DNA of 64,000 nucleotides from Agelas oroides (lineage: Eukaryota > Porifera > Demospongiae > Agelasida > Agelasidae). Below, piece after piece: positions 34,420 to 44,562 of the stretch. How positions within the stretch are numbered: the first letter of the stretch is position 1; each line of letters starts with the position of its first letter. Made by a program: the position numbers and the translations under genes. Under the pieces are notes generated by a model that did not search any database, was not told the origin of the DNA, and saw only the letters and a program-made list of their open reading frames with translations. The stretch spans positions 3,670,199 to 3,734,198 of the forward strand of contig OX422194.1 of NCBI GenBank assembly GCA_949130485.1. Reading direction: 5' to 3'.

Positions 34420-35730
34420 TTAGCATTTTTTAGGCTTGATACCCTTTCTGACATGTGCCACGTACGCCAGCTGCATAGGAAACTCCACACTTCTATAACC
34501 CTTTATATGTTCCAGGCCCATCTGGCAGCCTGTGTCAACAATAGCAGAGGAGCGATGGAAAGACTTCCCTTCAGCTGCTTGGTCACGATACGCATATGAC
34601 ACCAGCTGGGCAGTGATGTTCCCATCTTCTTCTACTTTTCCTTTTAAACCGCAGTCTGGAAAGTACATGTACTCATGAAAGTGACACGAGCCACAGGAAT
34701 TACCACAACACCTCTGTACATAGTATTGTATTTTGGTCTTATTAATGACCCTTGGAGTAAAAAATTCATCCACATCTAAGAGCATGATATAGTCGTACGT
34801 CCCACGATATCGGTATATGCAGTCTTCATGGGCTAACACTTGGGAGTGATAGTAAACTTGACCATTGTCTAGCCATTGTTTCCACACATTTATCGACACA
34901 AACCCTTCCTTCATTGCATGTTGAAGTTCCTTATTCTCAATCCCAGCACCCTTCTTTGTAAAAGAGTCCTCTACAATCAGGTGCACATGATCGACGCCAA
35001 TTGTCCTCTGGTAGTGGAGCCACTCAGTCAACAGTGGTGGTGTACCATAGACTGGTGCACAGCAAATTGTAACTGTAAACTGTTCATTTTGAGGAGGGCT
35101 TAGATGAGGGGCAGGAATCATCAAAGGATGTTCAGACTCACTGCATGTTACAGAATCTTTATTGTTATGCCTTCTATACAGGATAAATCCCCTGCTACCA
35201 TTCTTTGCAGGTATATCGAAACAGTTCACAAATACTGTGTCATGGGAAAGCTCAGGGTGAGCATGATGGACCCAGCCTGTTTGTATCAATTGATGCACCT
35301 CAAATTTTTTGCTGTTCATATTCACATGCTCACCAACCGCACAGCCAACAATCAAATTGTGCTTGAGAATGGAAATCCTTACTTCTATCAAGAAAACAGA
35401 TACGTTCTTGTGACCACCTCGCTGTCTGTCATCAAAATACACTGATCTGACAATGATATCCTCTAGTGAAAAATTCTTAGATGGACCATCATATTTTTCG
35501 CACTGTGATGGCAAATATTTGGGTAGAACTGAACCTAGAGGGGAGGTGACTGGAGTGGCTGTACCAGGATACTGTTCACTACGGTCTTGAGCTGCCGTTT
35601 CGCGGTTGATATACATGATGGATGGCAACCCGTACTCATGTCTGTAATATGTTACACTACCAATCGTGATAAGGATACAGGAAAGCACCAACGGGACAAG
35701 CACCTGATACTGCTCCTTCATTTTATCCAT
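34420..35730 (-). CDS. Glycosyltransferase family 92 protein (type II membrane)
   Basis: A single uninterrupted reading frame of 436 residues with no intron. Residues 1-8 are cytosolic, 9-27 form a hydrophobic signal anchor, and a stem with Ser/Thr/Pro reaches to about 75. The catalytic GT92 (formerly DUF23) domain spans about 215-430: CAPVYG, then EWLHYQRTIGVDHV, and the metal-binding D-x-D at 319-321 in MLLDVDEFF. A Cys-rich CCGNSCGSC stretch follows at 341-349. Family members are Golgi enzymes that, in nematodes and vertebrates, add galactose to N-glycan core or branch sugars; the substrate here is unknown. The gene converges with ULK3 (560 bp between stops) and starts 58 bp from a divergent candidate exon. 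The first ATG in frame precedes the membrane anchor, so the start is well supported. Confidence 0.88.
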   Translation of the reverse strand: MDKMKEQYQVLVPLVLSCILITIGSVTYYRHEYGLPSIMYINRETAAQDRSEQYPGTATPVTSPLGSVLPKYLPSQCEKYDGPSKNFSLEDIIVRSVYFDDRQRGGHKNVSVFLIEVRISILKHNLIVGCAVGEHVNMNSKKFEVHQLIQTGWVHHAHPELSHDTVFVNCFDIPAKNGSRGFILYRRHNNKDSVTCSESEHPLMIPAPHLSPPQNEQFTVTICCAPVYGTPPLLTEWLHYQRTIGVDHVHLIVEDSFTKKGAGIENKELQHAMKEGFVSINVWKQWLDNGQVYYHSQVLAHEDCIYRYRGTYDYIMLLDVDEFFTPRVINKTKIQYYVQRCCGNSCGSCHFHEYMYFPDCGLKGKVEEDGNITAQLVSYAYRDQAAEGKSFHRSSAIVDTGCQMGLEHIKGYRSVEFPMQLAYVAHVRKGIKPKKC

Positions 35731-35788
35731 TGTTACGTAATTATGACGTCTAGGGGGAAACAGTGGGCATTAATTGGAATACGAAGCA
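35731..35788. promoter_or_regulatory. Candidate bidirectional promoter
   Basis: Only 58 bp separate the GT92 ATG (minus) from a + strand ATG in good context (AGCAATGG). The interval contains TTACGTAATTATGACGTC-type CRE-like sequence near its left end, and CpG density rises across 35720-35890. No TATA box is evident. Confidence 0.4.
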
Positions 35789-35879
35789 ATGGCGGTGAAG
35801 CGAACAGAGCGCGAAAACGTCAGTTCTCTGGAGCCCAGCGGCTGCAGACGAGGACAAAACCCGCGGAAACTGTTGCTAG
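35789..35879 (+). CDS. Candidate first coding exon of an unidentified divergent gene
   Basis: ATG opens a 30-codon frame starting MAVKRTEREN, rich in Arg and Lys, that ends in a textbook donor (CTAG then gtaagt), leaving phase 1. CpG content and the Kozak-like start support a real exon. Any following exon lies beyond a transposon block. The terminal exon candidates at 59186-59432 need the same phase, which allows but does not prove a gene of about 23.6 kb. No family was recognised. Confidence 0.4.
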
Positions 35880-35980
35880 GTAAGTTGCTTAGTTTATGTA
35901 GTTGAGTTTATATTTTTATGATAGGGTACTGAGAATGAAATCGCGCGATTTGTTAGACTGAGTGTTAGTTTTGTGGAGTT

Positions 35981-36349
35981 AGGCCATACCAAATTGATTT
36001 TATGTTTCACGGATTTCTTAGGTCAGAAACATGACCCGGTAGGCAGGCAAAAAAAAAAAAATGACCAAACTTCTCATGAATTTAATTAGATACCATTCAG
36101 CCACACAAAACTGCTCGCCATCCTCCATTCTTGCCACGTGGTGAGTACTTAGCCTCGTTTCCAGGCCTTCGCGCGTTCGTCACTTGCAGTACGATAATTT
36201 GTACTGCTAGTGACGAATGCGCAAAGGCCTAGGAACGAGGCTAGATTACGTGTACATATTAATTGCATTTTTACTTTTTTTTTTTCAATTTTCAAAAAAA
36301 AAGACCCGGCCAGATCCGTGAAACATAAAATGAATTTGGTATGGCCTTA
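35981..36349. mobile_element. MITE with AGGCCATACCAAATT ends, carrying a nested hairpin
   Basis: AGGCCATACCAAATTGATTT and TTTATGTTTCACGGAT at the left are matched in inverse orientation by ATCCGTGAAACATAAAAT and AATTTGGTATGGCCT at the right. Between the arms lies a complete TAGCCTCG hairpin at 36150-36243. The element sits 100 bp downstream of the candidate divergent exon. Confidence 0.8.
36150..36243. mobile_element. Hairpin MITE (TAGCCTCG family) nested in another MITE
   Basis: Nearly perfect 40-bp arms run from TAGCCTCGTTTCCAGGCC to GGCCTAGGAACGAGGCTA. Its 9-bp flanks do not match each other, so either the duplication has decayed or the arms were rearranged. Confidence 0.8.
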
Positions 36350-36454
36350 GTTTGCTAAATCTGTTTGATGTGTTTCAACTTTGTACCGTGGATGTAACTT
36401 TGAACAAGATCTCGATATTATAGAGCACTGAATTGAACACTTAAGCTCCATCCC

Positions 36455-37292
36455 ATGCCTCGGTATCAGATTTGCAGCATACCTGGATGTTCTAGCAGGA
36501 GTGATAGGGAAGAGTTTCATGGGGTAAAATTTCATCGCCTGCCTCAAGACCCTGTTCTGAGATACAAGTGGTTAGTTAGTATTAAGAAGCCAATTAGTGT
36601 GAGCGAGAACACCAGGATTTGCAGCCTGCATTTTGAGGGGAGTGGAAGAACTGCTGATTGCCCAGTACCAACCATTTTTGCATGGAGTGTGGCAGTTAAA
36701 CATTGACAACCTCCAGCCATCCGTAACCCCATACCTTGCAAGAAACAAAAGCATGAGGAGGTTCCATCACCAGCAGAAGTAGCAAGGGGAGAAATTGAAA
36801 GGCATGAGGAGCAAATTGCTCAGTTACAGGTAGATGTGTTGCGACTTGAAGATGAAGTACGAACATTGTTGTCGCAGCTTTTCTGCCTAAAGCGGTTTGA
36901 AGGAAGCAATTCAGATATTCAGTTTTACACTGGCCTTCCATCATACCCTGTGTTTATGTGCCTATATAGATACCTTGAACCTCTATTATGTCATCTACGT
37001 CTATGTCACAGTGATGTTAAGAGTACCTCTACCCAAACATTTAAACCCAGAGCACGAGCATTGCAACCCATTGATGAACTATTCCTGGTATTAATAAGGT
37101 TACGATTATTGGAACAAGATTTAGCGCATCGATTTAATATTGGCATTGCTACTGTATCTCGTATCTGTGTAACCTGGATCAAGTTCTTAGACCAGCAACT
37201 TAGACCCCTCATCACATGGCCCTCAAGAGCAGTTATCGATACACATATGCCACCACAGTTTAAAGAATTTTACCCCTCTACCCGTGTGATTA
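36455..37292 (+). pseudogene. THAP-domain/DDE transposase remnant (ISL2EU/Harbinger-like)
   Basis: An N-terminal THAP zinc finger is visible: CSIPGC, then CSLHFEG with the C2CH spacing, followed by PVPTIF. A coiled segment (near 36790-36880) and the helix-turn-helix region RFNIGIATVSRIC come next, then the start of the DDE_4-type catalytic domain up to PSTRVI. The frame is single but broken by one in-frame TGA at 36704. At about 37293 the sequence switches abruptly into the opposite-strand SWIM protein, so the catalytic core is deleted. THAP plus this transposase type is known for ISL2EU-like elements. Confidence 0.75.
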
Positions 37293-38055
37293 TACTTTGG
37301 CTTGGTCACTTCCAGCATTTTCACTGGTATTGGTTCTTTTTTAGATTTTGCTGGAACTCCCCACTTTCTGGGCAGCAAGGTCGAACTTGGCCCACCACTG
37401 TTTCCATGGGTAGCACATGCTCTCTTGATGTCGTCTACTGCAAACATTAATGCAGCAGTGTGATTGCAGGCTGAACTACCTGCAACACAGGTACAGCTTC
37501 CGTGAATAATTTGCCCATTCATTTTGTTAACAGCTATAGCTGTTTTGTATGCTCCAGCTTTCTGTGAGGGTAACACAGTTGCACAGATGATGCAGTATAC
37601 TGAGGTGCTGGTCACATCATGAACTGATAGCCATTGGACCTTCTTTGAGTCAAACAGCCTGTATCCCCTCTCGAATGGCTTTGTTGCGGTGACACGCTCT
37701 TTGCGCAGTCTACCAGTGATGAAATATTGGTGAATGTGTTTGAGGGTGAGCAGAGGCAGTTCAGCTACATTAGCATCTATCCACCTTGTTCTGACACTAT
37801 TGTTCAGCTTGATAACCATTGGGTGCTGTCTCATCAGTTTCTTCATCACTCTCTTCTACAGGTGAATCAAGCCCGCACCTGATTGCTCCTTCAACCCTAT
37901 AAATAAACCAGTATTATGTTTTCATGTGGTGTATTAATAATTTTTACTAACTGGAAGGGAGGGTTCAAATCTCTCCGCCTACTGGGCCGCTACAGTAACC
38001 AAGTTACGTTCTAACTTACTTCGCTACAAGTTCGTCCATTTTCATCCCAGAATAG
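37293..38055 (-). pseudogene. SWIM zinc-finger protein remnant (partner ORF of the THAP element)
   Basis: The main open stretch (37293-37849) contains a SWIM finger, CTCVAGSSACNH (CxC...CxH), preceded by LPLLTLKHIHQYF, a pattern I know from YqaJ-exonuclease proteins encoded as the second gene of ISL2EU-like transposons. A short upstream exon with MKMDELVAK (about 38018-38042) and a donor/acceptor pair are plausible, but joining them meets a stop, so the copy is frameshifted. The C-terminal YqaJ nuclease part is missing at the junction with the transposase. The two ORFs are tail to tail, as expected for one internally deleted element. Confidence 0.65.
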
Positions 38056-38357
38056 CTCAATCCGCGGACCTTCAGCCAGGTTTTGAGCGCAGCGTATGCC
38101 CACTTATGGACCGGGGCAGTGCTGCAAGACCGCGAAGGGCGTTAATCCGGGATTCACTTTGTTCACCGATTCTGAGGTCAGGCACGTGTGCTGTGATTAC
38201 GTAATGCATTACTCGAGTGTAAGTGTATGTAAGAGAGGGAAAGTTGGCGTGTCCGAAACACAGAAAAGCAAGGTGAGGGCGAAATTTATGTAAAGCTAGT
38301 CTAAAATGCCCCTGCAAAGTGATAGTCTGATAGTTGAGGTAGAAATAAGGGATCTGT

Positions 38358-38400
38358 GCCTGCCAGTGGCACACATGTATGTACAATGCCACTGGCAGGC
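38358..38400. repeat. Short perfect hairpin
   Basis: GCCTGCCAGTGGCA is mirrored by TGCCACTGGCAGGC across about 15 nt. Its function is unknown and it may be a terminal structure of the THAP/SWIM element. Confidence 0.6.
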
Positions 38401-38589
38401 TACATACTCTTGATGACACCCCAGCTTGAAGTGCTCAAGCATCTTGGCCATGCAAACTCTGATGACAACAGATCAGCAGAATTGAAGCGATTTTACCATT
38501 TATCGCTGTTTGGGATGATGTTCGAATGAAGTATGGCCTTAGTTTAGATCAGAAGAAGCTACATGAATGCTACCAAATTGTTTATCAGC

Positions 38590-38650
38590 AGAAAATGGCA
38601 ACCCCAACAAACTCTGCATTATGCAGAGTTTGTTGGGATTGCCATTTTCT
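38590..38650. repeat. Hairpin with almost no loop
   Basis: AGAAAATGGCAACCCCAACA is mirrored by TGTTGGGATTGCCATTTTCT around a TGCATTATGCA centre. The 30-bp arms contain a single mismatch or so. It is probably a foldback remnant. Confidence 0.75.
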
Positions 38651-38895
38651 CCCCAAGGAGGTAGAATAACTCCATGGTGGGTGTCATTAACTTTATGCCT
38701 TGGCTGATGATCACATAAGCCAGACCAAACCAGCCAAAGCACAGATTGTGTTCAGTGTCATGCACAGGGAAGGGTCAGGTGGCTTCTCAGAGGGTTTGTG
38801 TGTTTGTGGAATGCACTCAGAGGAAAAGCTGATTGCTAGCTTTTGAAAGAGAATTCAAGTTTAAAATTGGTACCTGCGCACTCTTTAGTTAAACC

Positions 38896-39026
38896 TAGCC
38901 TCGTTCCCAGGCCTCCACCCATTTTTTGTTCTTCGGTTGCGTTCAGTATAATACACGGAAGCGAAAGAGCAATACTGAACGCAAACCGAAGAACAAAATA
39001 CGGGTGGAGGCCTGGGAACGAGGCTA
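38896..39026. mobile_element. Hairpin MITE, TAGCCTCG family, 131 bp
   Basis: The arms TAGCCTCGTTCCCAGGCC and GGCCTGGGAACGAGGCTA extend about 60 bp inwards through TTGTTCTTCGG and GCGTTCAGTAT. AGTTAAACC to the left and AGATAAACC to the right give a 9-bp duplication with one mismatch. Its interior is shared with the truncated copy at 58822-58919. Confidence 0.88.
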
Positions 39027-39119
39027 AGATAAACCCACCCTCTCACCAAAAAGTGTCTGCTGACACAAGCCAAATACCTAATTGGGCTTACTCCAGATTT
39101 TTAATCAGTAATGTAATGG

Positions 39120-39514
39120 AGTCTCGCAGGCCCGACCCACTTCTGCAAAAGAAGGGAAGGGTCTGGTGAACTGCGTATACAAGCCATGTCCCACTGGAAT
39201 GCAATTAGCTGGATGACGTAACCAGATATCAAATAATGCACTCTTGAATTTACCTGTTGCGGAGTAAGCACGCTCCTCGAGAAGTATAGTCGAAGTGTTT
39301 TGTACAGCTTCTGCAGTAGCGGAAAAGATGCCCTAGCTCTCTTTCACCATTTTCAAGACAGTGCTATTGCTACTCAAACAGTCATGTAATGCATCATTTC
39401 ACTAAATACTGCAATGTGATTGTACCACACTGTACAGTGCAGTGGGACACAGCTTGTATACGCATTTCACCAGACCCTTCCCTTTTTGCGGAAGTAGGTC
39501 TGGCTTGTGAGACT
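39120..39514. mobile_element. MITE with AGTCTCGCAGG-type ends
   Basis: The left arm (AGTCTCGCAGGCCCGACCC, GGAAGGGTCTGGTGAA, TATACAAGCC) is matched in reverse by the right arm (GGCTTGTATACG, TTCACCAGACCCTTCC, GGTCTGGCTTGTGAGACT). Each arm is about 75 bp. A related half-copy lies in ULK3 intron 1. Confidence 0.8.
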
Positions 39515-40883
39515 AAATATAATGCAGGAGCAAGTAAAAGTACTTCAATTGTGCTGCTAAAAACTTGCGATTCTTCAACACAAAGCATTTATTTATCCTT
39601 CATCTAAAATTACAAAGCTTCAGCACAAGGATTCTGGCTTTTGTCACAAGACCCTTTCTCTGTTGGTTGGGTTTGGGCACGAGACTGGTAGACAACAAAA
39701 TTAAGTAGCTGAGTGATTTACAGCCATCTGTCTGATTGGCCGCACTCAACACACGAATGCTCATCAAGTCACCAGACCTTTATCTGTGAACAGGAGGGAG
39801 ACATGACATCACATCATAGTGGCAATTAATATGCTGTGATGATATTCCAAGGGCAAGAATTGTGAATTAGTGCTACAAACAAGGTGGTTCTACGAATGAA
39901 GTCAGGATGAGTGCATTCAGTTTTCAACTGTGCTGAAGCCATCTGACAGGCTAGACCTGTACATTGCTAGTTTAATGGTCAGTTGTTCATGAGAAGCAAT
40001 TTTGACTAGCCAGGCGGCTTCGGTTTTGTTGAAAAATCCATGTGCCCACATCGGTTTCGTCCATAGAGCACTAGTTGTAGCTTGTATTCATGGTTGTTGC
40101 CCTTGGAATATCGTACAGCACATTGTCAATGCCACATGATCACCATGGGCCAGTGTGGCGGTGCTTATGTCATTGCTGAATGCTAGGAATTTCATTCTAA
40201 TCCATTAATGTACTATTCCCATTGTTCTCTTTAGATGCAAAACACAAAGATCCAAGTTTCCGAGACAGTCACAGATCTCTACCAAATTTGCAGACACAGT
40301 AGTGCATTGCTTGTGTCACTGTTCTCATCTTCAGCTAGATAATATGCATCTAAAATTTTGCATGATTTCATTTCAGTGAACCTTGTGTATATTTTACTTT
40401 ATCAGAGAGTTTAGTACTTTTCTTCTACATTGGCTGTGATTTCCATTTGTTTTAGCTTGCATGAAGACTTCATTCTGCAAAACCAAACCCTGCATGCGTA
40501 GCCTGTACACTGCCAGTGCCAGCATACGTTCAGTTCGGCGCGCGAATGCGCGCATCAGCATATTCTGTCACGTGGTAATCATGTGCCTTCTGTCCTCAGA
40601 GTCGGTGAACAAAGTGAATCCCCGTTAATCCACTGTCCGATCATTGATGGAGCAACCTACTCAATTTTCGGCAGCTCCCCTCAGCGCCCAAGGCAGTTAC
40701 GCTGACGAAGATCAGGCGTGAAGCAGTAGGATCTTGCAGCTTTCCAACAGTGCAGAAATCTTGCCGAGAGTTGCTTCAGGGAGGGAACAGGAAGCGGCGT
40801 CCGAAAATACATTTTTTTGCCGATTATCATAAATTTTCGGACTGTTACGCTAATCCCCCTAGCGCTAGCGGGGATTGACGCTC
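39515..40883. other. Interval left of the large transposon
   Basis: I see no gene here. Near 40555 there is a GCGCGCGAATGCGCGC palindrome, and near 40857-40875 CCCCTAGCGCTAGCGGGG, just outside the transposon end. Confidence 0.5.
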
Positions 40884-40944
40884 GTATGGCACGCCACGCA
40901 TAACAAAATTATGAAGTCGACTTCAACATGCAGTAAGTACGTAT

Positions 40945-41273
40945 GTCGTTATATTGCGACTTACCAAGTCGTTATATCGCGACTTCCAGGTCGTTATATT
41001 GCGACTTACTAAGTCGTTATATCGCGACTTCCAAGTCGTTATATTGCGACTTACCAAGTCGTTATATCGCGACTTCCAAGTCGTTATATTGCAACTTACC
41101 AAGTCGTTATATTGCGACTTCGTATGTCGTTATATTGCGACTTACCAAGTCGTTATATCGCGACTTCCAAGTCGTTATATTGCGACTTACCAAGTCGTTA
41201 TATCGCGACTTACCAAGTCGTTATACTGCGACTTACCAAGTCGTTATATTGCGACTTCGTATGTCGTTATATT
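40945..41273 (+). repeat. Left TIR array of about 22-bp quasi-palindromes
   Basis: About 14 copies of AAGTCGTTATATCGCGACTT, alternating with a version reading TATATTGCG, are joined by ACC or CC spacers, so the period alternates 23 and 22 bp. Each unit is nearly its own reverse complement (AAGTCG...CGACTT). The array resumes at 44465-44520 after the LINE insertion. Confidence 0.95.
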
Positions 41274-41431
41274 ATAATAATATAATAATAATTTTAATGA
41301 CAAGAGAAGCCGGGGTGGCTTATAAGTCAATAAAGTATGAACTGTGTAATTTAAAGGCTAAATGAACAAACTTGGCTAAGGAGTTTACGACAGCTGTGTT
41401 TTCGGATGTTAACAGACGGATAAATTTGTCT

Positions 41432-44400
41432 CTAGTGGAGATACATGAAGCTTGGGTGGAATTTAACAATGATAGTGTACAGTTCATCCCTCAGGTCATT
41501 ATATACAGGACAGACACATACGAAATGGACTTCATCCTCGATGCAGTTGCATAATTTGCAAAGTCTCTGTTCTGGGGGGATGGAGCATGGTTTGTGGTAC
41601 CATAGATAATAGAGCCAAATGGATTGGCAACGGCAAAAAAATTTACGGCCAAACCCGGGCAAAACGCAGATGACGTCACGTCCTATCCTTGGTACGGCAC
41701 ACCCATTGAAGTTACGGTGAGCAGGCATGTCAGGAAATGCTTACTAACAGGTTTATCTCCTGTGCAGGGTATTGTACGGTAGGTCCAAGCGTATCTATCG
41801 ATTATTGCACAGTATCTGCATGCTCTGGTAAATAATTGTGCTATGCTTGGCTGTGAATTAATTGTTATGCAACGTAGAAACGCTAAAACAATAGTTTTGT
41901 AGTTTTTTCTGGAAACTAAACAAGGCTATCCCATGTTGCAAGCGGTCATAACGTGTAAGCAATAGCCAAGAGTGCAATAGAATGGCTTATTTATCTGTAA
42001 TACAACGCACAGTTTCGTGCGAGGCCTTGAAGGGTGTAAATAATGTGAAAAGTCTTGTAGTTTTCTAGAAAGATCGGTGCACTAGGTTAGGTCAAGTCTG
42101 CTGGTACAGTATTAGCAGTAGATTGGCAAGTGCAATGCTGACAAAAAAAGGGGTCTGCAGCGATTGTGTGCACTTTTCCCTGGCCTTCTGCACAGGTGGC
42201 TTCAGCAGTCTCAAAGAACACATCGATCTGTCCTGGTTGTCTCCAGGCCTACTGATAACTCCAAGGACCGTTTCGCACTCCATCCTTAACAGAAGCAGTC
42301 TGCCAGGCACTACTTGATATCTGGGGAAGCAGAAAGCAGACATAACTGTCGCTCTCGTGCAGTCGGCGCTTACAGTCATTGCCGCGTTCGTCTGCATCAC
42401 GTGACCGTAACGAGGATTGCACGTAAAATTATTGCCGTTGCCAATCCATTTGGCTCTATTATCTATGGTGGTACCTTCCCAGTTCTATCTGAAGCCTGTG
42501 ACAACTCACTCTCAACTTGGTGAGAGCTATCCGATACTTTGCTACCTTGACTTGAGAGAGGTAACTCTCCAGTTCGAATCGGGACTTGAACAGTCTGTAA
42601 GTTCGTAGTTTGTTTCCTGCTTCACCTCTCTTGCTAGTCTGTCTGCTAAGTTCGCTGTTCCAGAGCTGAATAAACTGATCTCTGTAGCGTATCATTACTT
42701 GCTCTATTTCTCTTCGTCCACATCCCTGTGGAGTGAATGCAAACGACATACCAGCCTTGTCAAATAGCTGTTTTACCTTTGTTACCCAGGTGGTTTTACC
42801 AGTTTGATGCATCCAAGTGGATAGATGAAAGGCCTCTCTGAGGAGATCTGGAATCTCCTCTGAGCAGAGTCTATTCCAGTAACACAATATCCTTTCTCTC
42901 CACAGGAGGTGAAGGGGAAGCTGTCCGAGCTCTCCACGTACGGCCATGTTTGTTGCACTTGGTGGCAAGTTTAAAATATATTTTAGAAAATGCATTTCTG
43001 TTGCCTCCAGCTCTGGATCCACTACATGTCCCCATAGTTCGCAACCGTAAGATAATACTGGCAGTATCATAACATCAAATAGCTTCAGTGCAATGGTGAT
43101 GGGTGGGTACTTTAACTTTACAAGTAATCTTTGTAGTGCAAATATTGCTTTCTTCCCTTGGTTGGCCTGGGCTTTCTGAGCTTTATTATAAACATGGTTT
43201 GTTGAGAGCCACACTCCCAAATATTTGTATTCCTGTACCATTTCCAGGTTAATACCCTCAAATGAGAAAGGTGACAGTAATCTTGGCTTTTTCCCAAAAG
43301 CACATACTTTGGTTTTGTCTATATTTACCTCTAATTTCCACTCTTCACAGAATTCCTCCAGTGATCTGAGATGTTTTCTCAAACCCTCCTCACTTGAAGA
43401 CATCAACACGATATCATCGGCATACATTAGTAGATCAATGGGTCTGTTCCACAGTCTGGTTCCCATTTTGTTTTTCGCAAGTTCAGCCTCTAGTCCACTG
43501 ATGAACAGGCTGAAAAGAAGAGGGCTCAGATTGCAGCCTTGCCTCACCCCCACTTCACAACGGAACTGGTCTGTGACCTCGTGATTTGACAGTTTCAGAC
43601 TTGACATGGCTTTTGAGTACATTGACTGCAGGATTGTCAAAGTTTGTTGACTAATTCCCAGTTGAACCAGCTTTTTCCATAAACAGTAATGATCAACTGA
43701 GTCAAACGCTTTTCTGAAGTCAACATAGCACAAAAAGAGTGTGCTTTTCTCATAGGATGCTCTCTCTATTAGTGTGTTCACTATAAATAAACAATCTGTA
43801 GTTCTTCTATTTTTGCGGAAACCAAACTGTGTTTCTGGTAGGAGTTGTCTTGCAGTTGCCCATTGTGTTATTCTATCGTATAGGATAGCTGTGAACAGCT
43901 TGCCCATTACATTTAAGAGAGTTATCCCTCGGTAGTTGTTCGGGTCATCTCTTGGACCTGATTTATGTAACGGGCATATAATACCTGTGGACCAACAGCT
44001 TGGGTATTCTCCAGATCTCATGACATTGTTGAATAGGATAGCCAGCATTTCGATTAGGGTGTTATCTAGGGCTTTGAATACTCCTGGTGGTATTCCATCC
44101 TCTCCAGGTGCTTTATTCACTTTTAGTTTATGTAGTACCTCTTCCACCTCTGCCACTGATATTTCCCTATCAAGGTCTGGTACACATACCCTTGAGGCAT
44201 TTGGTGGCTCATTCCGTTCATTACTTCTTTTCATGTTTAAGTTTTGGAGGTGTGACAGCAGCTCTTTGGGATTTACGCCTGTTTCAATATGTTTGTCTTT
44301 CTCCCTCAGGTGGTTAACAGTCTTCCAGAAGTCTCTTGGGTTTTGGTTGTGGGAAGTAAGAAGATTTTTATGGAAGTTTGTCTCCACTACACATTTTCTG

Positions 44401-44460
44401 GCTTTAATTATTTTTTTGTAAACTTTCTTTTCTTTGAAGTATTGCTCTCTTAAGTTTGTA
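41432..44460 (-). pseudogene. LINE reverse transcriptase ORF, truncated and split by a MITE
   Basis: From the 5' breakpoint near 44460 the frame stays open to about 42472 and encodes a complete RT: KAPGEDGIPPGVFK, FRKNRRTTDCLF, DFRKAFDSVDH, RQGCNLSPLLF and the catalytic YADD. The thumb and a C-terminal region follow. The MITE then interrupts it after GRYH. Beyond the MITE the frame resumes as HKPCSIPPEQRLCKLC with a Cys/His knuckle and ends at 41432. With one TSD copy removed, the two parts join in frame, so the ORF was intact when the MITE landed. The clade is not assigned; the RT looks Jockey/CR1-group-like. Confidence 0.85.
41600..42468. mobile_element. 869-bp MITE (CCATAGATAATAGAGC ends) inside the LINE ORF
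   Basis: The termini CCATAGATAATAGAGCC and GGCTCTATTATCTATGG are inverted, and the arms extend about 50 bp (GGATTGGCAACGGCAA). TGGTA flanks both sides (41595-41599, 42469-42473), a 5-bp target duplication. The interior resembles the element at 54303-56953. No transposase was recognised. Confidence 0.92.
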
Positions 44461-44464
44461 TCTA

Positions 44465-44520
44465 GCGACTTACTAAGTCGTTATATTGCGACTTCCAAGT
44501 CGTTATATTGCGACTTCCAA
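44465..44520 (+). repeat. Remainder of the left TIR array beyond the LINE
   Basis: GCGACTTACTAAGTCG continues the quasi-palindromic series cut at 41273. The array then dissolves into TGAAGTCGCAGTCG at the inner edge. Confidence 0.85.
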
Positions 44521-44562
44521 TGAAGTCGCAGTCGTTCCTAGGCGATTGCAGGTTAGATAGCT

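Larger units (their letters stand above)
41274..44464 (-). mobile_element. 5'-truncated LINE (non-LTR retrotransposon)
   Basis: The insertion interrupts the array between CGTTATATT (ending 41273) and GCGACTTAC (from 44465). On the minus strand it ends in an ATT/ATA-rich simple tail (41274-41295), as expected at a LINE 3' end, and lacks its 5' part, including the endonuclease. No target duplication is obvious. It contains the 869-bp MITE at 41600-42468. Confidence 0.85.

Noticed and set aside
40943-41365. ORFs with repeated SLYCDLPSRYIAT, also at 47025-47364 and 49059-49572
   Set aside because: They are frames through the quasi-palindromic TIR arrays and occur in every orientation; no start context or homologue.
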